A stretch of 64,000 nucleotides of DNA from JANMEB01 sp041745295 (GTDB lineage Bacteria; Planctomycetota; Planctomycetia; Pirellulales; Pirellulaceae): NCBI GenBank assembly GCA_041745295.1, contig JBGTJE010000028.1:1-64000 (forward strand), in the 5' to 3' direction. The notes under the pieces are model-generated. The model did not search any database, was not told where the DNA came from, and saw only the letters and a list, made by a program, of their open reading frames with translations. Shown piece after piece: positions 18,496 to 27,667 of this stretch. A program made the position numbers and the translations under genes. Position 1 is the first letter of the stretch. Every line of letters begins with the position of its first letter.

Positions 18496-18940
18496 CGGCC
18501 ATTCCGCAACAAAAGGATCGTGGACCGGCAGCGAAAGTGTCGACGTGGAATTGGTTTCCAGTCATCGGAAAGGATTGTGACAATCGTCGGTTTATTTTAC
18601 TCCCGTGAGCACCCTGTGTTAGCTTGCTGCAGGCACAATCGCGTTTTTTGACCTATTTGGGTCAATTCGTCAACGACAAGGGAGAATAACTGCTTCGCTG
18701 ACGGCTGGCACAAGGGATTCGTGCCAATCCGTGAATTGACGAGCAGTGTCAAGCGGCTCGATTCGCGGTTGCGCAGGCAAACAACGTCTCGAAGTCGTTG
18801 CAGGAAAGCCTTCGCGACCGCACGTGCCGTGCAATTCATTCGTGTCAACTGCGCCGGAGAAGGAGGCCGTGCACCGAGCGAAACGCGGCATAGCAAAACT
18901 CTTTTCTCGCAGGCAATCGGCGTATAATGCGATTTACGAC
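18496..18940. other. divergent intergenic region upstream of kinase and ATPase genes
   Basis: A 445-nt stretch between divergent genes. Short open frames on both strands have no motif or ribosome site. A TATAAT box lies at its right end. Otherwise I see nothing specific. Confidence 0.5.
18923..18928 (+). promoter_or_regulatory. -10 box for the ATPase/VWA operon
   Basis: A perfect TATAAT at 18923-18928. No good -35 is present (TCTTTT at 17 nt spacing). A start site about 7 nt downstream of the box would fall just before the mini-ORF ATG at 18941. Confidence 0.45.
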
Positions 18941-18973
18941 ATGACATCCTTTGCGGAATTTATGGGGAAATAA
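18941..18973 (+). CDS. 10-codon leader mini-ORF
   Basis: ATG at 18941 opens MTSFAEFMGK and its TAA shares bases with the ATG of the ATPase gene (TAATG at 18971-18975). It follows a TATAAT box closely, so the message could begin almost at this ATG. GGGGAAA before the junction may double as the ribosome site of the ATPase. A ribosome finishing this peptide could re-initiate on the next gene. Its reality is inferred from position only. Confidence 0.35.
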   Translation: MTSFAEFMGK

Positions 18974-20391
18974 TGCAAAAAACGTCGGAATTAGCGGCCA
19001 ATCTGGAACAGCTTGTCGAATTGGGCTGGGAGTCCAAATCGGTCAAGCAAGAGATTCGCAGTAATTTTTTGGAAATGCTGTCTTCGGGTGACGAATTGTA
19101 TCCCGGAATCGTCGGTTACGAACACACGGTCATTCCCGAGATCAACATTGCGATCTTGGCGGGTCACGACATGCTTTTTCTCGGCGAGAAGGGCCAAGCC
19201 AAGAGCCGACTGATGCGGTCGCTGGTTCGGTTCCTGGATCCGCAGATCCCCTATCTGGATGTGCCCGATTGCGCCTTTCGAGAGGACCCGCTCAAACCGT
19301 TGAGTGCCATTGCACGCGATTTTGTGAATTCCCGGCGGCCGCGCGATGTCCCCGTGAAATGGTGGGCTCGGAAAGATCGCTACGGCGAACGGCTGGCGCC
19401 AGGAACAAAATTCGCCGACATTATCGGCGAGATTGATCCGGCCAAATTGATGGGTGGCACAAGCATGTCGGCCGAGCACGCGCTGCACTTCGGGTTAATT
19501 CCGCGAATGCACCGCGGCATTTTCGCAATCAACGAGCTTCCGGAATTGGACGAATCGGTCCAAGTCGGTTTGTTCAATATTCTGGAAGAGCGTGACGTGC
19601 AAATTCGAGGGTTTCCAATTCGTTTTGATATCGACGTGCTCATCCTCTTTTCCGCCAACCCGACGACATACAATCGCAGCGGCAAAGTCATCCCGCAATT
19701 GAAGGACCGAATCGGCTCGTTGATTCAGACCCATTACCCGCGCGAACGCGACTTGGGGATTCAGATTCTCGAGCAAGAGGCTACGATCGAAGTCGACGGC
19801 GAGTATCCCGTCCACATCCCTTATTTCATGAAGGAGATCTGCGAACAGGTCACGGTTCAGGCCCGCAAAAGCAAATTCGTCGATCAACAATCGGGTGTCA
19901 GCGCGCGATTCAGCATCGCCAACTATCGGACCATGGTTGCCAGCGCCCAACAGCGTGGCGTTGTTCTCAACGAGCGACCGGCCGTGCCCCGGATCAGCGA
20001 CTTGGCCCATTTACGGTCCTCATCGCTGGGTAAGCTCGAACTCGATTTGATGGGAAGTCATCAAATGAATGAGCGCCAAGTCCTGGACGGCATCGTTGCC
20101 GAAGCGATCGCGGTCGTCTTCGACGAATACGTGACTCGTCACGGGTTGGACGAGATTGCCAAGATCTTTGGAAAGGGCGTCAAAATCGAAGTCGGCGATA
20201 TGATTCCGTCCGAACAATACGCCGGCCGCGTGGCGCGGGTTCCACCGATTTGGGAAAAGGCATTTGAAGTCAAAGCGTCCGGGGATCCGGCCGTGCGGGC
20301 TTCCTGCATTGAGTTCGTTTTGGCTGGACTGTATGCCAAGGACATGATTTCGCGATCGCAACAAAACGGCATTACGACGTTCGAAACATGA
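18973..20391 (+). CDS. AAA+ ATPase, magnesium-chelatase ChlI-like
   Basis: A 472-residue AAA+ ATPase. The P-loop GEKGQAKS is at 71-78. The Walker B region reads GIFAINELPEL near 182-192, with Asn where the usual Asp stands before Glu. It is followed by the ChlI-type QVGLFNILEERDVQIRGF insertion and sensor stretch LFSANPTTYNRSG. ChlI/MoxR-type ATPases remodel a VWA-domain partner to insert metals or mature other proteins. The next gene encodes such a partner and overlaps by 4 nt (ATGA), so the two products are expected in equal amounts and in one complex. The target is unknown; no chlorophyll or cobalamin genes are nearby. Confidence 0.85.
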   Translation: MQKTSELAANLEQLVELGWESKSVKQEIRSNFLEMLSSGDELYPGIVGYEHTVIPEINIAILAGHDMLFLGEKGQAKSRLMRSLVRFLDPQIPYLDVPDCAFREDPLKPLSAIARDFVNSRRPRDVPVKWWARKDRYGERLAPGTKFADIIGEIDPAKLMGGTSMSAEHALHFGLIPRMHRGIFAINELPELDESVQVGLFNILEERDVQIRGFPIRFDIDVLILFSANPTTYNRSGKVIPQLKDRIGSLIQTHYPRERDLGIQILEQEATIEVDGEYPVHIPYFMKEICEQVTVQARKSKFVDQQSGVSARFSIANYRTMVASAQQRGVVLNERPAVPRISDLAHLRSSSLGKLELDLMGSHQMNERQVLDGIVAEAIAVVFDEYVTRHGLDEIAKIFGKGVKIEVGDMIPSEQYAGRVARVPPIWEKAFEVKASGDPAVRASCIEFVLAGLYAKDMISRSQQNGITTFET

Positions 20392-22085
20392 GCAAGCGCA
20401 AGATCGGCGGAATCCTGCACACGTACCAAAAATACGATCCCGTGCATTTTCCAAGCCCTACCGCACCGCCGCCCGACGTCGTTTCTCCGTTGCTCGAGCA
20501 AATGCTGCGGTTCGGCAGCTACAAAAGGCTGACGCCGGAGGAGTTGGCTCGGGCCGTGCGAATCGATCCTAGCCAAATCGCAGGTTTGGGTCCGAGCATC
20601 GAAATGATCCGCGCAATCTTGCTCGAGCGCAAGCGAAAGCTCCTGGAAAAATACGAAACCGAATCAGTTCAATCATTGGCCCGCCGCGAGTATCGAGAAC
20701 GAATCAATTCGGGGTTATCGCCAAAAGAGTTTGCCAAGACCTACGCCAAGGCGACGCGGGAAGAGCAGCTTTACGAGTTGGAGCAGCTTTGGTACGCCCA
20801 GCGCGACGATTCAAGCGATTTCGCCCGGCATCTCGTCACACTGATGGACCATTTGGGCAACATGTATCAGGTCGACGAATTGGCGGCAAAGTACACGTTC
20901 ACTGGCAAAACGCCGCTCACAATCGAAGAAGCTCTGGAAGTCAAACGGCTGCTGGAAAAGATCGACGAATTGCTGCAGCAGCTCGACGAAGCCCAGGAGA
21001 ATGCACAAATCGCGCTCATCGATCTCGATGAATTGGCGGAATTCGTCGATCAGACGGATATGCAGGCGTTGGAAGAAATGCAGCGCACGATCGACAACTA
21101 CATTCGCGAGCAGGCCGAGCGACAAGGCTTGGAGAATCGCGACGGCAGGTTGTCGCTGACGCCCAAGGCGATGCGCATTTTTCAAAACAAGCTGTTGGTT
21201 CGGATTTTTGATCAGCTCAAGGCAGGACGCAGCGGACGGCATCGGGGCGACATCGTCGGCGAAGGGGCGGTGGAAATGACTCAAACCAAACCCTACGAAT
21301 TCGGCGATTCGATTAGCCACCTCGACGTCGTCCAATCGATGATCAACGGCATGGTTCGAGGCGCTGGCGATCTGCCGCTGCAGTTGACGGCCGACGACTT
21401 GGTCATTCATCGCACGCGCAACAATCCCAAATGCGCCACAGTCGTGGTCATGGATATGAGCGGCTCGATGCGCTATGACGGGCAATACATTAACGTCAAG
21501 CGGATGGCGTTGGCGCTGGACGGCCTGATCCACTCGGAATATCCCGGCGATTTTCTGGGCCTGGTGGAGATGTACACCTTCGCCAAGGTTCGCCAAGCCG
21601 CCGATGTTATCGACCTAATGCCCAAACCCGTAACGCTATTTCAGCCTCAAGTTCAACTCAAAGTCGACATGAGTCGCGAGAACGTCAGCGAGCACATGGT
21701 GCATCCCCATTTTACAAACCTGCAACACGCCCTGCGGCTTTCGCGGCAACTCCTCGCCGCTCAGGACGCCGCCAACAAACAGATTATTGTCATCACCGAT
21801 GGCTTGCCCACCGCGCATTTTGACCAGAACGATTTGTACTTGCTGTACCCGCCACATCCGGCGACCGAGCAAGCCACGATTCGCGAGGCGCTGTTATGTC
21901 AGCGCGAAGGAATCACGATCAATCTGTTCTTGATTCCAAGTTGGTCGCAATCCGAGGACGACATTCGATTTGCCTATCGCTTGGCGGAATCCGCGCAAGG
22001 CCGAGTCATTTTTACGTCGGGCAACGACCTCGATCGGTTCGTGATCTGGGATTATGTAAAGCACAAACGCGAATTGATCGGATAG
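20388..22085 (+). CDS. VWA-domain protein, partner of the ChlI-like ATPase
   Basis: A 565-residue protein. Residues 1-290 are helical and charged, with a coiled-coil-like segment around 180-250. The C-terminal VWA domain starts near 350 with VVVMDMSGSMRYDG, giving an intact MIDAS DxSxS motif, and VITDGLPTAHF supplies the later Asp. This is the adaptor class that works with MoxR/ChlI ATPases. The 4-nt overlap with the ATPase gene indicates translational coupling. No signal peptide is present, so the pair is cytoplasmic. Confidence 0.85.
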   Translation: MSKRKIGGILHTYQKYDPVHFPSPTAPPPDVVSPLLEQMLRFGSYKRLTPEELARAVRIDPSQIAGLGPSIEMIRAILLERKRKLLEKYETESVQSLARREYRERINSGLSPKEFAKTYAKATREEQLYELEQLWYAQRDDSSDFARHLVTLMDHLGNMYQVDELAAKYTFTGKTPLTIEEALEVKRLLEKIDELLQQLDEAQENAQIALIDLDELAEFVDQTDMQALEEMQRTIDNYIREQAERQGLENRDGRLSLTPKAMRIFQNKLLVRIFDQLKAGRSGRHRGDIVGEGAVEMTQTKPYEFGDSISHLDVVQSMINGMVRGAGDLPLQLTADDLVIHRTRNNPKCATVVVMDMSGSMRYDGQYINVKRMALALDGLIHSEYPGDFLGLVEMYTFAKVRQAADVIDLMPKPVTLFQPQVQLKVDMSRENVSEHMVHPHFTNLQHALRLSRQLLAAQDAANKQIIVITDGLPTAHFDQNDLYLLYPPHPATEQATIREALLCQREGITINLFLIPSWSQSEDDIRFAYRLAESAQGRVIFTSGNDLDRFVIWDYVKHKRELIG

Positions 22086-22133
22086 GTAGTTTTCGAATTC
22101 CACGTTTCTGCCGCGCCTCGTCGTCCACACATC

Positions 22134-22236
22134 GTCATTCCCGTGCAGCCGGGAATCCAGTCCGCCAACATGAATGCAGCATCTCCGACACCAGCCCATC
22201 CGTGGAGTTGGATTCCGGGTCTCAGCCCGGAATGAC
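22134..22236. repeat. two REP-like palindromes, family C
   Basis: The left unit (22134-22160) has TTCCC and GGGAA arms around GTGCAGCC. The right unit (22211-22236) has TTCCGGG-TCTCAG-CCCGGAA, the reverse complement of the copy at 4895-4924. Both lie between the convergent ends of the VWA and kinase genes and could end transcription from both sides. Confidence 0.7.
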
Positions 22237-22284
22237 GGCGGGTGGGCGTTTTCGTGAATGTCAGGAATCAAGACATCCGTGGTG

Positions 22285-24882
22285 TTACTTCAGCAACCCC
22301 GGCAGGCCCGCGAGCGGGCCGAGCCAGATGAGGGCCGCCAACGGTATTGCGACCAGCGAGACGCGCCAGCCGCCGAAGATCACGCTGACCACGAGCAGCA
22401 ATCCGGCAATGCCGGAGTTGAAATTGCTCACCAATTCGCCAAAGAGCGGAAAGGAGAGCGGTTCGATCGGGTCAATGTTAGTTATGACAGCCACTTCAGC
22501 GTCCGGGTCGCTGAGGCTCTGTTGCAACGAGCGCCTCGCGGCTTCAAAGTTTTCGGCATTGACCGCGGATGTGACCGCGGACGTGACGTTAGAAAACATT
22601 CCATTTTGGCGAATCCACATCGCACAGCCGACGATCAGCAGCGTCCCCAGAATTAGGCGGATGTGAGCGCCTAGGAATAGATCCAACGGTTTTTGCAACC
22701 GATCGAGTATGCTGCGGGGGGCTCGGCCGGCACCACTGCGAGCTTCCGCCAACATGGCTTTGACCCGGGCACGTTTGGCCACGACGGCCGCTTGCGGATC
22801 GCTGGCTTGGCCAGCTTGGCTGGCTTGGTAAAGCGCGGCCGCGCTCCGCCATTGAGTAGCCTCGTGCACCCAGAGTTGCGAGACGCGATCGGCCTCTTCG
22901 GCGGCCTTTTCGGCAGGCATCCCCGAGGCGATGAGGCTTTTTTGTTCGATCGAGCGAAGTTTGTCGGCGTCGCGTTCCTTGCGACGGACTTCCAAACGCT
23001 GCTCGAGGCGTTGAATTAAAGCATCACGCCACGGCCGGAAGCGTTTGCGTCGAGGTCCCGAGTATCCGCTGGCGAGCTCAAGCCTTGCACGTTGGAACGC
23101 TTCATAGCCAAATAAATCCTCAAAATACTCCTCCCAATTGCTGCCACTGTAGTTCGCAACAAAGCGTTGCAGGGCTGCTTCGTCAACACCGCTGACGCGC
23201 TGGCGGCGGAGCCATTGCCGCACGCCGTCCAATGGTTTAGCGCGTTCCTGAGCCAGGGCCTGTTCGATCACCAAGTAATAGCCGACGCCCAAACCAGCGG
23301 CGAGAACGCTGGTGACCAACCACGGGCCGAGCATTCCCAAGGCATACAAAACCACCACAAACAACAGACCGCCTGCGATCGCCATGATCCAAGGCTTGAT
23401 CCCTCCGGTCGCAACGAGTTCGCGCCATTTGTCGAACACTCGACTCTGTTGGCGCAGGCCCGCCATGAGGAACGCCGCCAGAGGACCAACCACGAAGGCG
23501 GATAAACAGGCGAACCCCCAGCGAAAACTCATCAGACTTGCGACGCCCGCAACGATCAGGCCGAGAACTCCAAATGCGATTGGGAGATACGTCCGCGCTT
23601 GGGCCAGCGGTTGGCTGTAATACGCTTTCACGCTGGCTTCTAATTCTTGAACCTGCTCTTGCGTCGGAGCAAAGGCGCTGTCGCCAGCGATTCCCAAGTA
23701 ACTTTGCAGATCGGTGATCACGCCGCCGAGATTGGCGTAGCGATTCTCCGGACGCTTCTCGACCATTTTCATCACGACGTCCGAAAGCCGGCGATCGACT
23801 CGCGGCGCAATGAGTTCGGGGCGGGTCACTGGCTGCGACTTGTGTTTCGCCAAAACTTCGTGGGCGGTTGAACCCTGAAACGGAGGTTTACCCGTAAGGA
23901 GGGTGTAGAACGTGCACCCCAACGAATAGATATCGGCCCGATGATCGACTTCGGATGAACTGTCGGCTTGTTCCGGTGAAATGTAATTGACAGTTCCGAC
24001 GGTTGCCCCGACTCCCGTCAATTGGATGGATCCCGATGACGACTCGCCGGAAGTTGATTCGATCGGCTCGTCCGCCATCGCCGGCAATTTGACAAGTCCC
24101 AGATCGGCGACTTTGACCACGCCGTGATGGTCGAGCATCAAATTGGCGGGTTTGACGTCGCGATGGACCATTCCCTGGTGATGTGCGAACTGTAGGCCGC
24201 GGGCGGCTTGGAGGATGTACCCGGCGGCTTGTCGCGGCTCCAACGCGCCGCTTTGTTTGATGAGCTCGGCCAGATTCTGACCTTGCACAAATTCCATGCT
24301 AAAAAAATTTGTCTCGCCTTCTTGCCCCAAGTCGTAGATTTGCACAACGTTGTGATGGACCAGTTGAGCGGCAGCGTAAGCTTCACGGAAGAAGCGCGAA
24401 ACCGCCGTGGAACTGCGGGCCAACTGAGTCTGAATCAGCTTCACCGCTACGTGACGGTTGAGCGATAACTGCTGCGCCAAATAGACTACTCCTAGCCCTC
24501 CCCGGCCAAGCTCCTTCAAGAGTCGATAGCCACCCAATCGGTCGGGGGGGCCCTCCGAAGTTGTTCGCGGCGTAAATGCCTGAACCGCGCTCGATTCTTG
24601 GGCTCGCGTCGTGGGCATTTCCATACGCGTTTCCTCGTCCGCCTTGAACGTCGCCTTCGCCGGCGGATCCTCTCGGGTCTGATTAAGCGTTGCCGCCGGC
24701 CGAGGCACCGACACTGAAGCCGACGGGTGTTCCGGGACTCGCACCGAGAAGGTCTTCAAATCTTCGGCGATCTGAAGTTCAAATGTATGTTGGCATCCGT
24801 TGCAGGTCGGTCGAAATCGTCCGGACTTGGGTTGCTTGAGACTGAGCGCGTTTTGGCAATGCGGGCACTGGAATTTCAGCAT
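22285..24882 (-). CDS. Ser/Thr protein kinase with MJ0042 zinc ribbon and membrane segments
   Basis: An 865-residue protein. It opens with a Cys4 ribbon of the MJ0042 type (CPHC at 5-8, CNGC near 28-31). The kinase domain is at about 115-385: LKELGRGGLGVVYLAQ, AVKLI, MVHRDVKPANLML, and DLG in place of DFG in KVADLGLVKL, then YISPEQAD. Several hydrophobic segments follow at about 430-540, then a charged helical region and a last hydrophobic segment near the C-terminus. It is a membrane-bound Hanks-type kinase. The ATG at 24882 begins right at the ribbon. Confidence 0.9.
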   Translation of the reverse strand: MLKFQCPHCQNALSLKQPKSGRFRPTCNGCQHTFELQIAEDLKTFSVRVPEHPSASVSVPRPAATLNQTREDPPAKATFKADEETRMEMPTTRAQESSAVQAFTPRTTSEGPPDRLGGYRLLKELGRGGLGVVYLAQQLSLNRHVAVKLIQTQLARSSTAVSRFFREAYAAAQLVHHNVVQIYDLGQEGETNFFSMEFVQGQNLAELIKQSGALEPRQAAGYILQAARGLQFAHHQGMVHRDVKPANLMLDHHGVVKVADLGLVKLPAMADEPIESTSGESSSGSIQLTGVGATVGTVNYISPEQADSSSEVDHRADIYSLGCTFYTLLTGKPPFQGSTAHEVLAKHKSQPVTRPELIAPRVDRRLSDVVMKMVEKRPENRYANLGGVITDLQSYLGIAGDSAFAPTQEQVQELEASVKAYYSQPLAQARTYLPIAFGVLGLIVAGVASLMSFRWGFACLSAFVVGPLAAFLMAGLRQQSRVFDKWRELVATGGIKPWIMAIAGGLLFVVVLYALGMLGPWLVTSVLAAGLGVGYYLVIEQALAQERAKPLDGVRQWLRRQRVSGVDEAALQRFVANYSGSNWEEYFEDLFGYEAFQRARLELASGYSGPRRKRFRPWRDALIQRLEQRLEVRRKERDADKLRSIEQKSLIASGMPAEKAAEEADRVSQLWVHEATQWRSAAALYQASQAGQASDPQAAVVAKRARVKAMLAEARSGAGRAPRSILDRLQKPLDLFLGAHIRLILGTLLIVGCAMWIRQNGMFSNVTSAVTSAVNAENFEAARRSLQQSLSDPDAEVAVITNIDPIEPLSFPLFGELVSNFNSGIAGLLLVVSVIFGGWRVSLVAIPLAALIWLGPLAGLPGLLK

Positions 24883-25210
24883 GGCATCGACTCGAATGCG
24901 TGGGGTTAACGCGATTATAGTCCATGCTAGCAATCGTTTCGCTAGCGAGCCCACTTAACGGATCCAGATCGTTTAACGGAAAGCCGAAGTCGACCGCGTC
25001 TCCGTCGCCTTCGGCTTGCCGTTAGACGAAGCAAAAGAATCCGCAAAACAGTGCAGAGTGGTGCACGATTTCAAGGTACCGCTCGCAATTGATCTTGGCG
25101 CAGAAGTGGAAATTGGGGACATCTCGCAGCGAAGGCAGCCAGTTTTTCCCGCAATTGTGGCCGTCGATCGCCTTGAATCGCAACGTTAACTACGGTGTGA
25201 ACGGTCCACA
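24883..25210. other. divergent intergenic region with hairpin
   Basis: A 328-nt gap between the kinase and TolC genes, which point away from each other. Promoters for both must lie here but none stands out. The one clear element is the inverted repeat at 24975-25023. Confidence 0.5.
24975..25023. repeat. inverted repeat, AACGG.AAGCCGAAG arms
   Basis: Arms at 24975-24989 and 25009-25023 pair at 14 of 15 positions around a loop rich in CGTCTCCGTCG. It resembles other small palindromic intergenic elements of this window. Confidence 0.6.
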
Positions 25211-27667
25211 ATGCGCACCCGCTGGGTTCTCCACCGCAGGCGAGCCGCCATTTGGACGGCGTGCATTATCGTTCTTGGAACGCCGAGTTGCTCGCGCACT
25301 TGGTACAGGAAAAACGCGGACTGGGATGCCTATTTCTTGACGCAGTCGCGCGAGATCGACGCGCAGTGGGACATACCCGACCGAACGGTTGAACCCGATT
25401 ACCGCTCACGGATGGCCGACCCCGATTGCCCCGATTGCGCGGCGCGCCCGCCGGACGATTTGGGAGCCGCGCATTGGATGACCGACCTCCAAGGTCGGCC
25501 ATTGAAATATTACGAGTGCATCGACGTAGCGTCGTCGATCGAGTCGGAGGCGTGGCTCGAGTACTTGCCGCGCCGCAGCGATGGTTCCGTCGATATCCGC
25601 CGCGAGACGGCGGTGGCTCTGGGACTGCTGCATAGCCGAACCTACCAAACTCAAGTTGAACAAGTCTATCTTTCCGCATTGGGACTCGCCGAGAATCGCT
25701 TTGAATTTGTGCTGCAATGGCTGGGTGGCAGCGGTATCGAGTATTCCGCGCGCGGTGCGGACCTCGGTTCGCCAAGCGGCTCGTGGGCTAATGCTCTGAG
25801 GGCCTCGAAGCAATTCGCCGCGGGCGGACAAATCGCCGCGAATCTTTTGAATTCGTTTACTTGGACGGGTGGTGGTGGTGGGACGAGCGCCGCCAGCAGT
25901 TTGGCGCTGGTGTTAACTCAGCCGCTGCTGCGCGGTGCCTTTCGACATGTGCGACTCGAAGGCTTGACGCAAACCGAACGCGATTTCTTGTACGTGGTTC
26001 GCGACTTCGCCCACTTCCGCCGCGTGTTTTATCTGGGAATCACCCGGTCGTACTTGGGATTGCTTTCCCAAATCCAAGCCGTCCGCAATCAACGATCGAA
26101 CGTCGAAAGCTTGGAATTGAATCTGCGCGAGCACCAAGAGCTTCAAGCGCGAAAAATGGTCTCGCAAATCCAGGTCGACCAGGTCTTCCAGCAATACCTG
26201 AGCGGTCGAATCGATTTGTTCAGCTCTGAACAAGGACTGGCCAGCGCCATCGACGCCTTCAAAGTTGAGCTAGGATTCCCGCCGCAAATCGACGTCACGC
26301 TCGACGAAACGATTTTGAACGCGTTTGAGCTGACCGCACCTGAGTTGGAGAAGGCACAAGATGGAATTCAGGTTCTCTTCCAAGAACTCGTACAGTACTT
26401 GCCCCCGGAAGTCGTCCCCCTGGAAAAAACTCGCGAGCTGACGAAGCGATTGCAAGAATTCTCCCGAACGATGGAAGCCCTGCTGCCGTTGATCGAGCAA
26501 GAGTTGGCCCGCTGGCAAAAAAAGTTGAATGAAGGTCCGCCCCCGTCGGCATCGGCAGAAACAAAATTGGATTTGAATCAACAGGCGGAATTAGCCGAGC
26601 AGATCACGGCGACGCTTCTCGAATTGAAACAGGAGCTTGCAGCGGACGCAGCCGGGCGAGATCGATGGCCCGAGGAAGTCGAAGCGATGACCGAACAGGC
26701 CCGCTGGGATTGGTTGAGTACACAAATCGGCAAGCGCTTGAACGAACAGATCGGCACGCTGTATGTCACACAAACTCAAATCCGATTGTTTTTAATCGAT
26801 ATCGCCGAATTCACGCTTGCCCAAGACGCCGCCGTCGACCTGGCGTATTCCAACCGACTCGATTTGATGAACCAACAGGCGATGGTCACCGACGCGTTTC
26901 GCAAAGTCGAAGTGGCGGCCGACGCCCTCCAAAGCGACTTAAACCTGGAGGCGGATGCCACACTGCAAACCGAACCGGGACACGACAATCCGTTAGCGTT
27001 CGACGCGTCGGCCGCCCAATACCGCGTGGGACTGCAATTCGATGGCCCGCTCAATCGATTCAGCGAACAGAATACTTACCGCGCCACCCAGATTGGGTAC
27101 CAACAGTCGCGTCGCCAATTCATGGAGGCCAAGGACCGGGTTGCCGTCCTCATTCGCGGACAGATTCGCGATTTGCGAGTAAGCGAACTCAATTTTCAGG
27201 TCGCTCGCCAACAACTCATCACAGCGATTCGACAAGTCGAAGAAGCCCAATTAAACCTGCGAATCACCACGGAACCCAATTCCAACGCGACCCGCGATCT
27301 GTTGCAAGCATTACAAGGCTTGCTCGGCTCGAAAAACAATCTAATATCGAGTTGGATAGAATATGAAAGTGGTCGTATCCAGTTATTCGTGGAATTGGAA
27401 ATCTTGCAACTCGACGAGAGCGGCGTATGGCTCAACGAAAACGAAAATCCAGGAATAGCTGATGGCGACTCAATCCTCGACTCCGGCCAAGATTCCGACA
27501 AATCCGCCGACCCATCCGGCCGCGACGAAACACAGCCCGACCCCGCACTTGATTCCGACAACGCCGTCCGCCAACCCATCGACGGAACACCAACTTCCAA
27601 CCCCGTTCTCCGACTTGGCGATGAGGACGTCGAACGTCCCGCACTCTTCCTCCAGCAGACCAAGTAA
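25211..27667 (+). CDS. TolC-family outer membrane lipoprotein of an export cluster
   Basis: An 818-residue outer membrane factor with a signal ending in IIVLGTPSC, so probably a lipoprotein (Cys near 27). Two long helical halves carry OEP features (FRRVFYLGITRSYLGLLSQ with a long helix; later AVDLAYSNRLDLMNQQAMV and YRVGLQFDGPLNRFSEQN, which is strongly TolC-like). The C-terminal 70 residues are Asp/Ser/Pro-rich. This tail overlaps the start of the HlyD gene by up to 206 nt. With the following HlyD and MacB-type permease it forms a tripartite exporter operon. Confidence 0.88.
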   Translation: MRTRWVLHRRRAAIWTACIIVLGTPSCSRTWYRKNADWDAYFLTQSREIDAQWDIPDRTVEPDYRSRMADPDCPDCAARPPDDLGAAHWMTDLQGRPLKYYECIDVASSIESEAWLEYLPRRSDGSVDIRRETAVALGLLHSRTYQTQVEQVYLSALGLAENRFEFVLQWLGGSGIEYSARGADLGSPSGSWANALRASKQFAAGGQIAANLLNSFTWTGGGGGTSAASSLALVLTQPLLRGAFRHVRLEGLTQTERDFLYVVRDFAHFRRVFYLGITRSYLGLLSQIQAVRNQRSNVESLELNLREHQELQARKMVSQIQVDQVFQQYLSGRIDLFSSEQGLASAIDAFKVELGFPPQIDVTLDETILNAFELTAPELEKAQDGIQVLFQELVQYLPPEVVPLEKTRELTKRLQEFSRTMEALLPLIEQELARWQKKLNEGPPPSASAETKLDLNQQAELAEQITATLLELKQELAADAAGRDRWPEEVEAMTEQARWDWLSTQIGKRLNEQIGTLYVTQTQIRLFLIDIAEFTLAQDAAVDLAYSNRLDLMNQQAMVTDAFRKVEVAADALQSDLNLEADATLQTEPGHDNPLAFDASAAQYRVGLQFDGPLNRFSEQNTYRATQIGYQQSRRQFMEAKDRVAVLIRGQIRDLRVSELNFQVARQQLITAIRQVEEAQLNLRITTEPNSNATRDLLQALQGLLGSKNNLISSWIEYESGRIQLFVELEILQLDESGVWLNENENPGIADGDSILDSGQDSDKSADPSGRDETQPDPALDSDNAVRQPIDGTPTSNPVLRLGDEDVERPALFLQQTK

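Noticed and set aside
22086..22284. Repeated palindromes considered as a CRISPR array
   Set aside because: Only two units, inverted, with unequal spacing and no cas genes.
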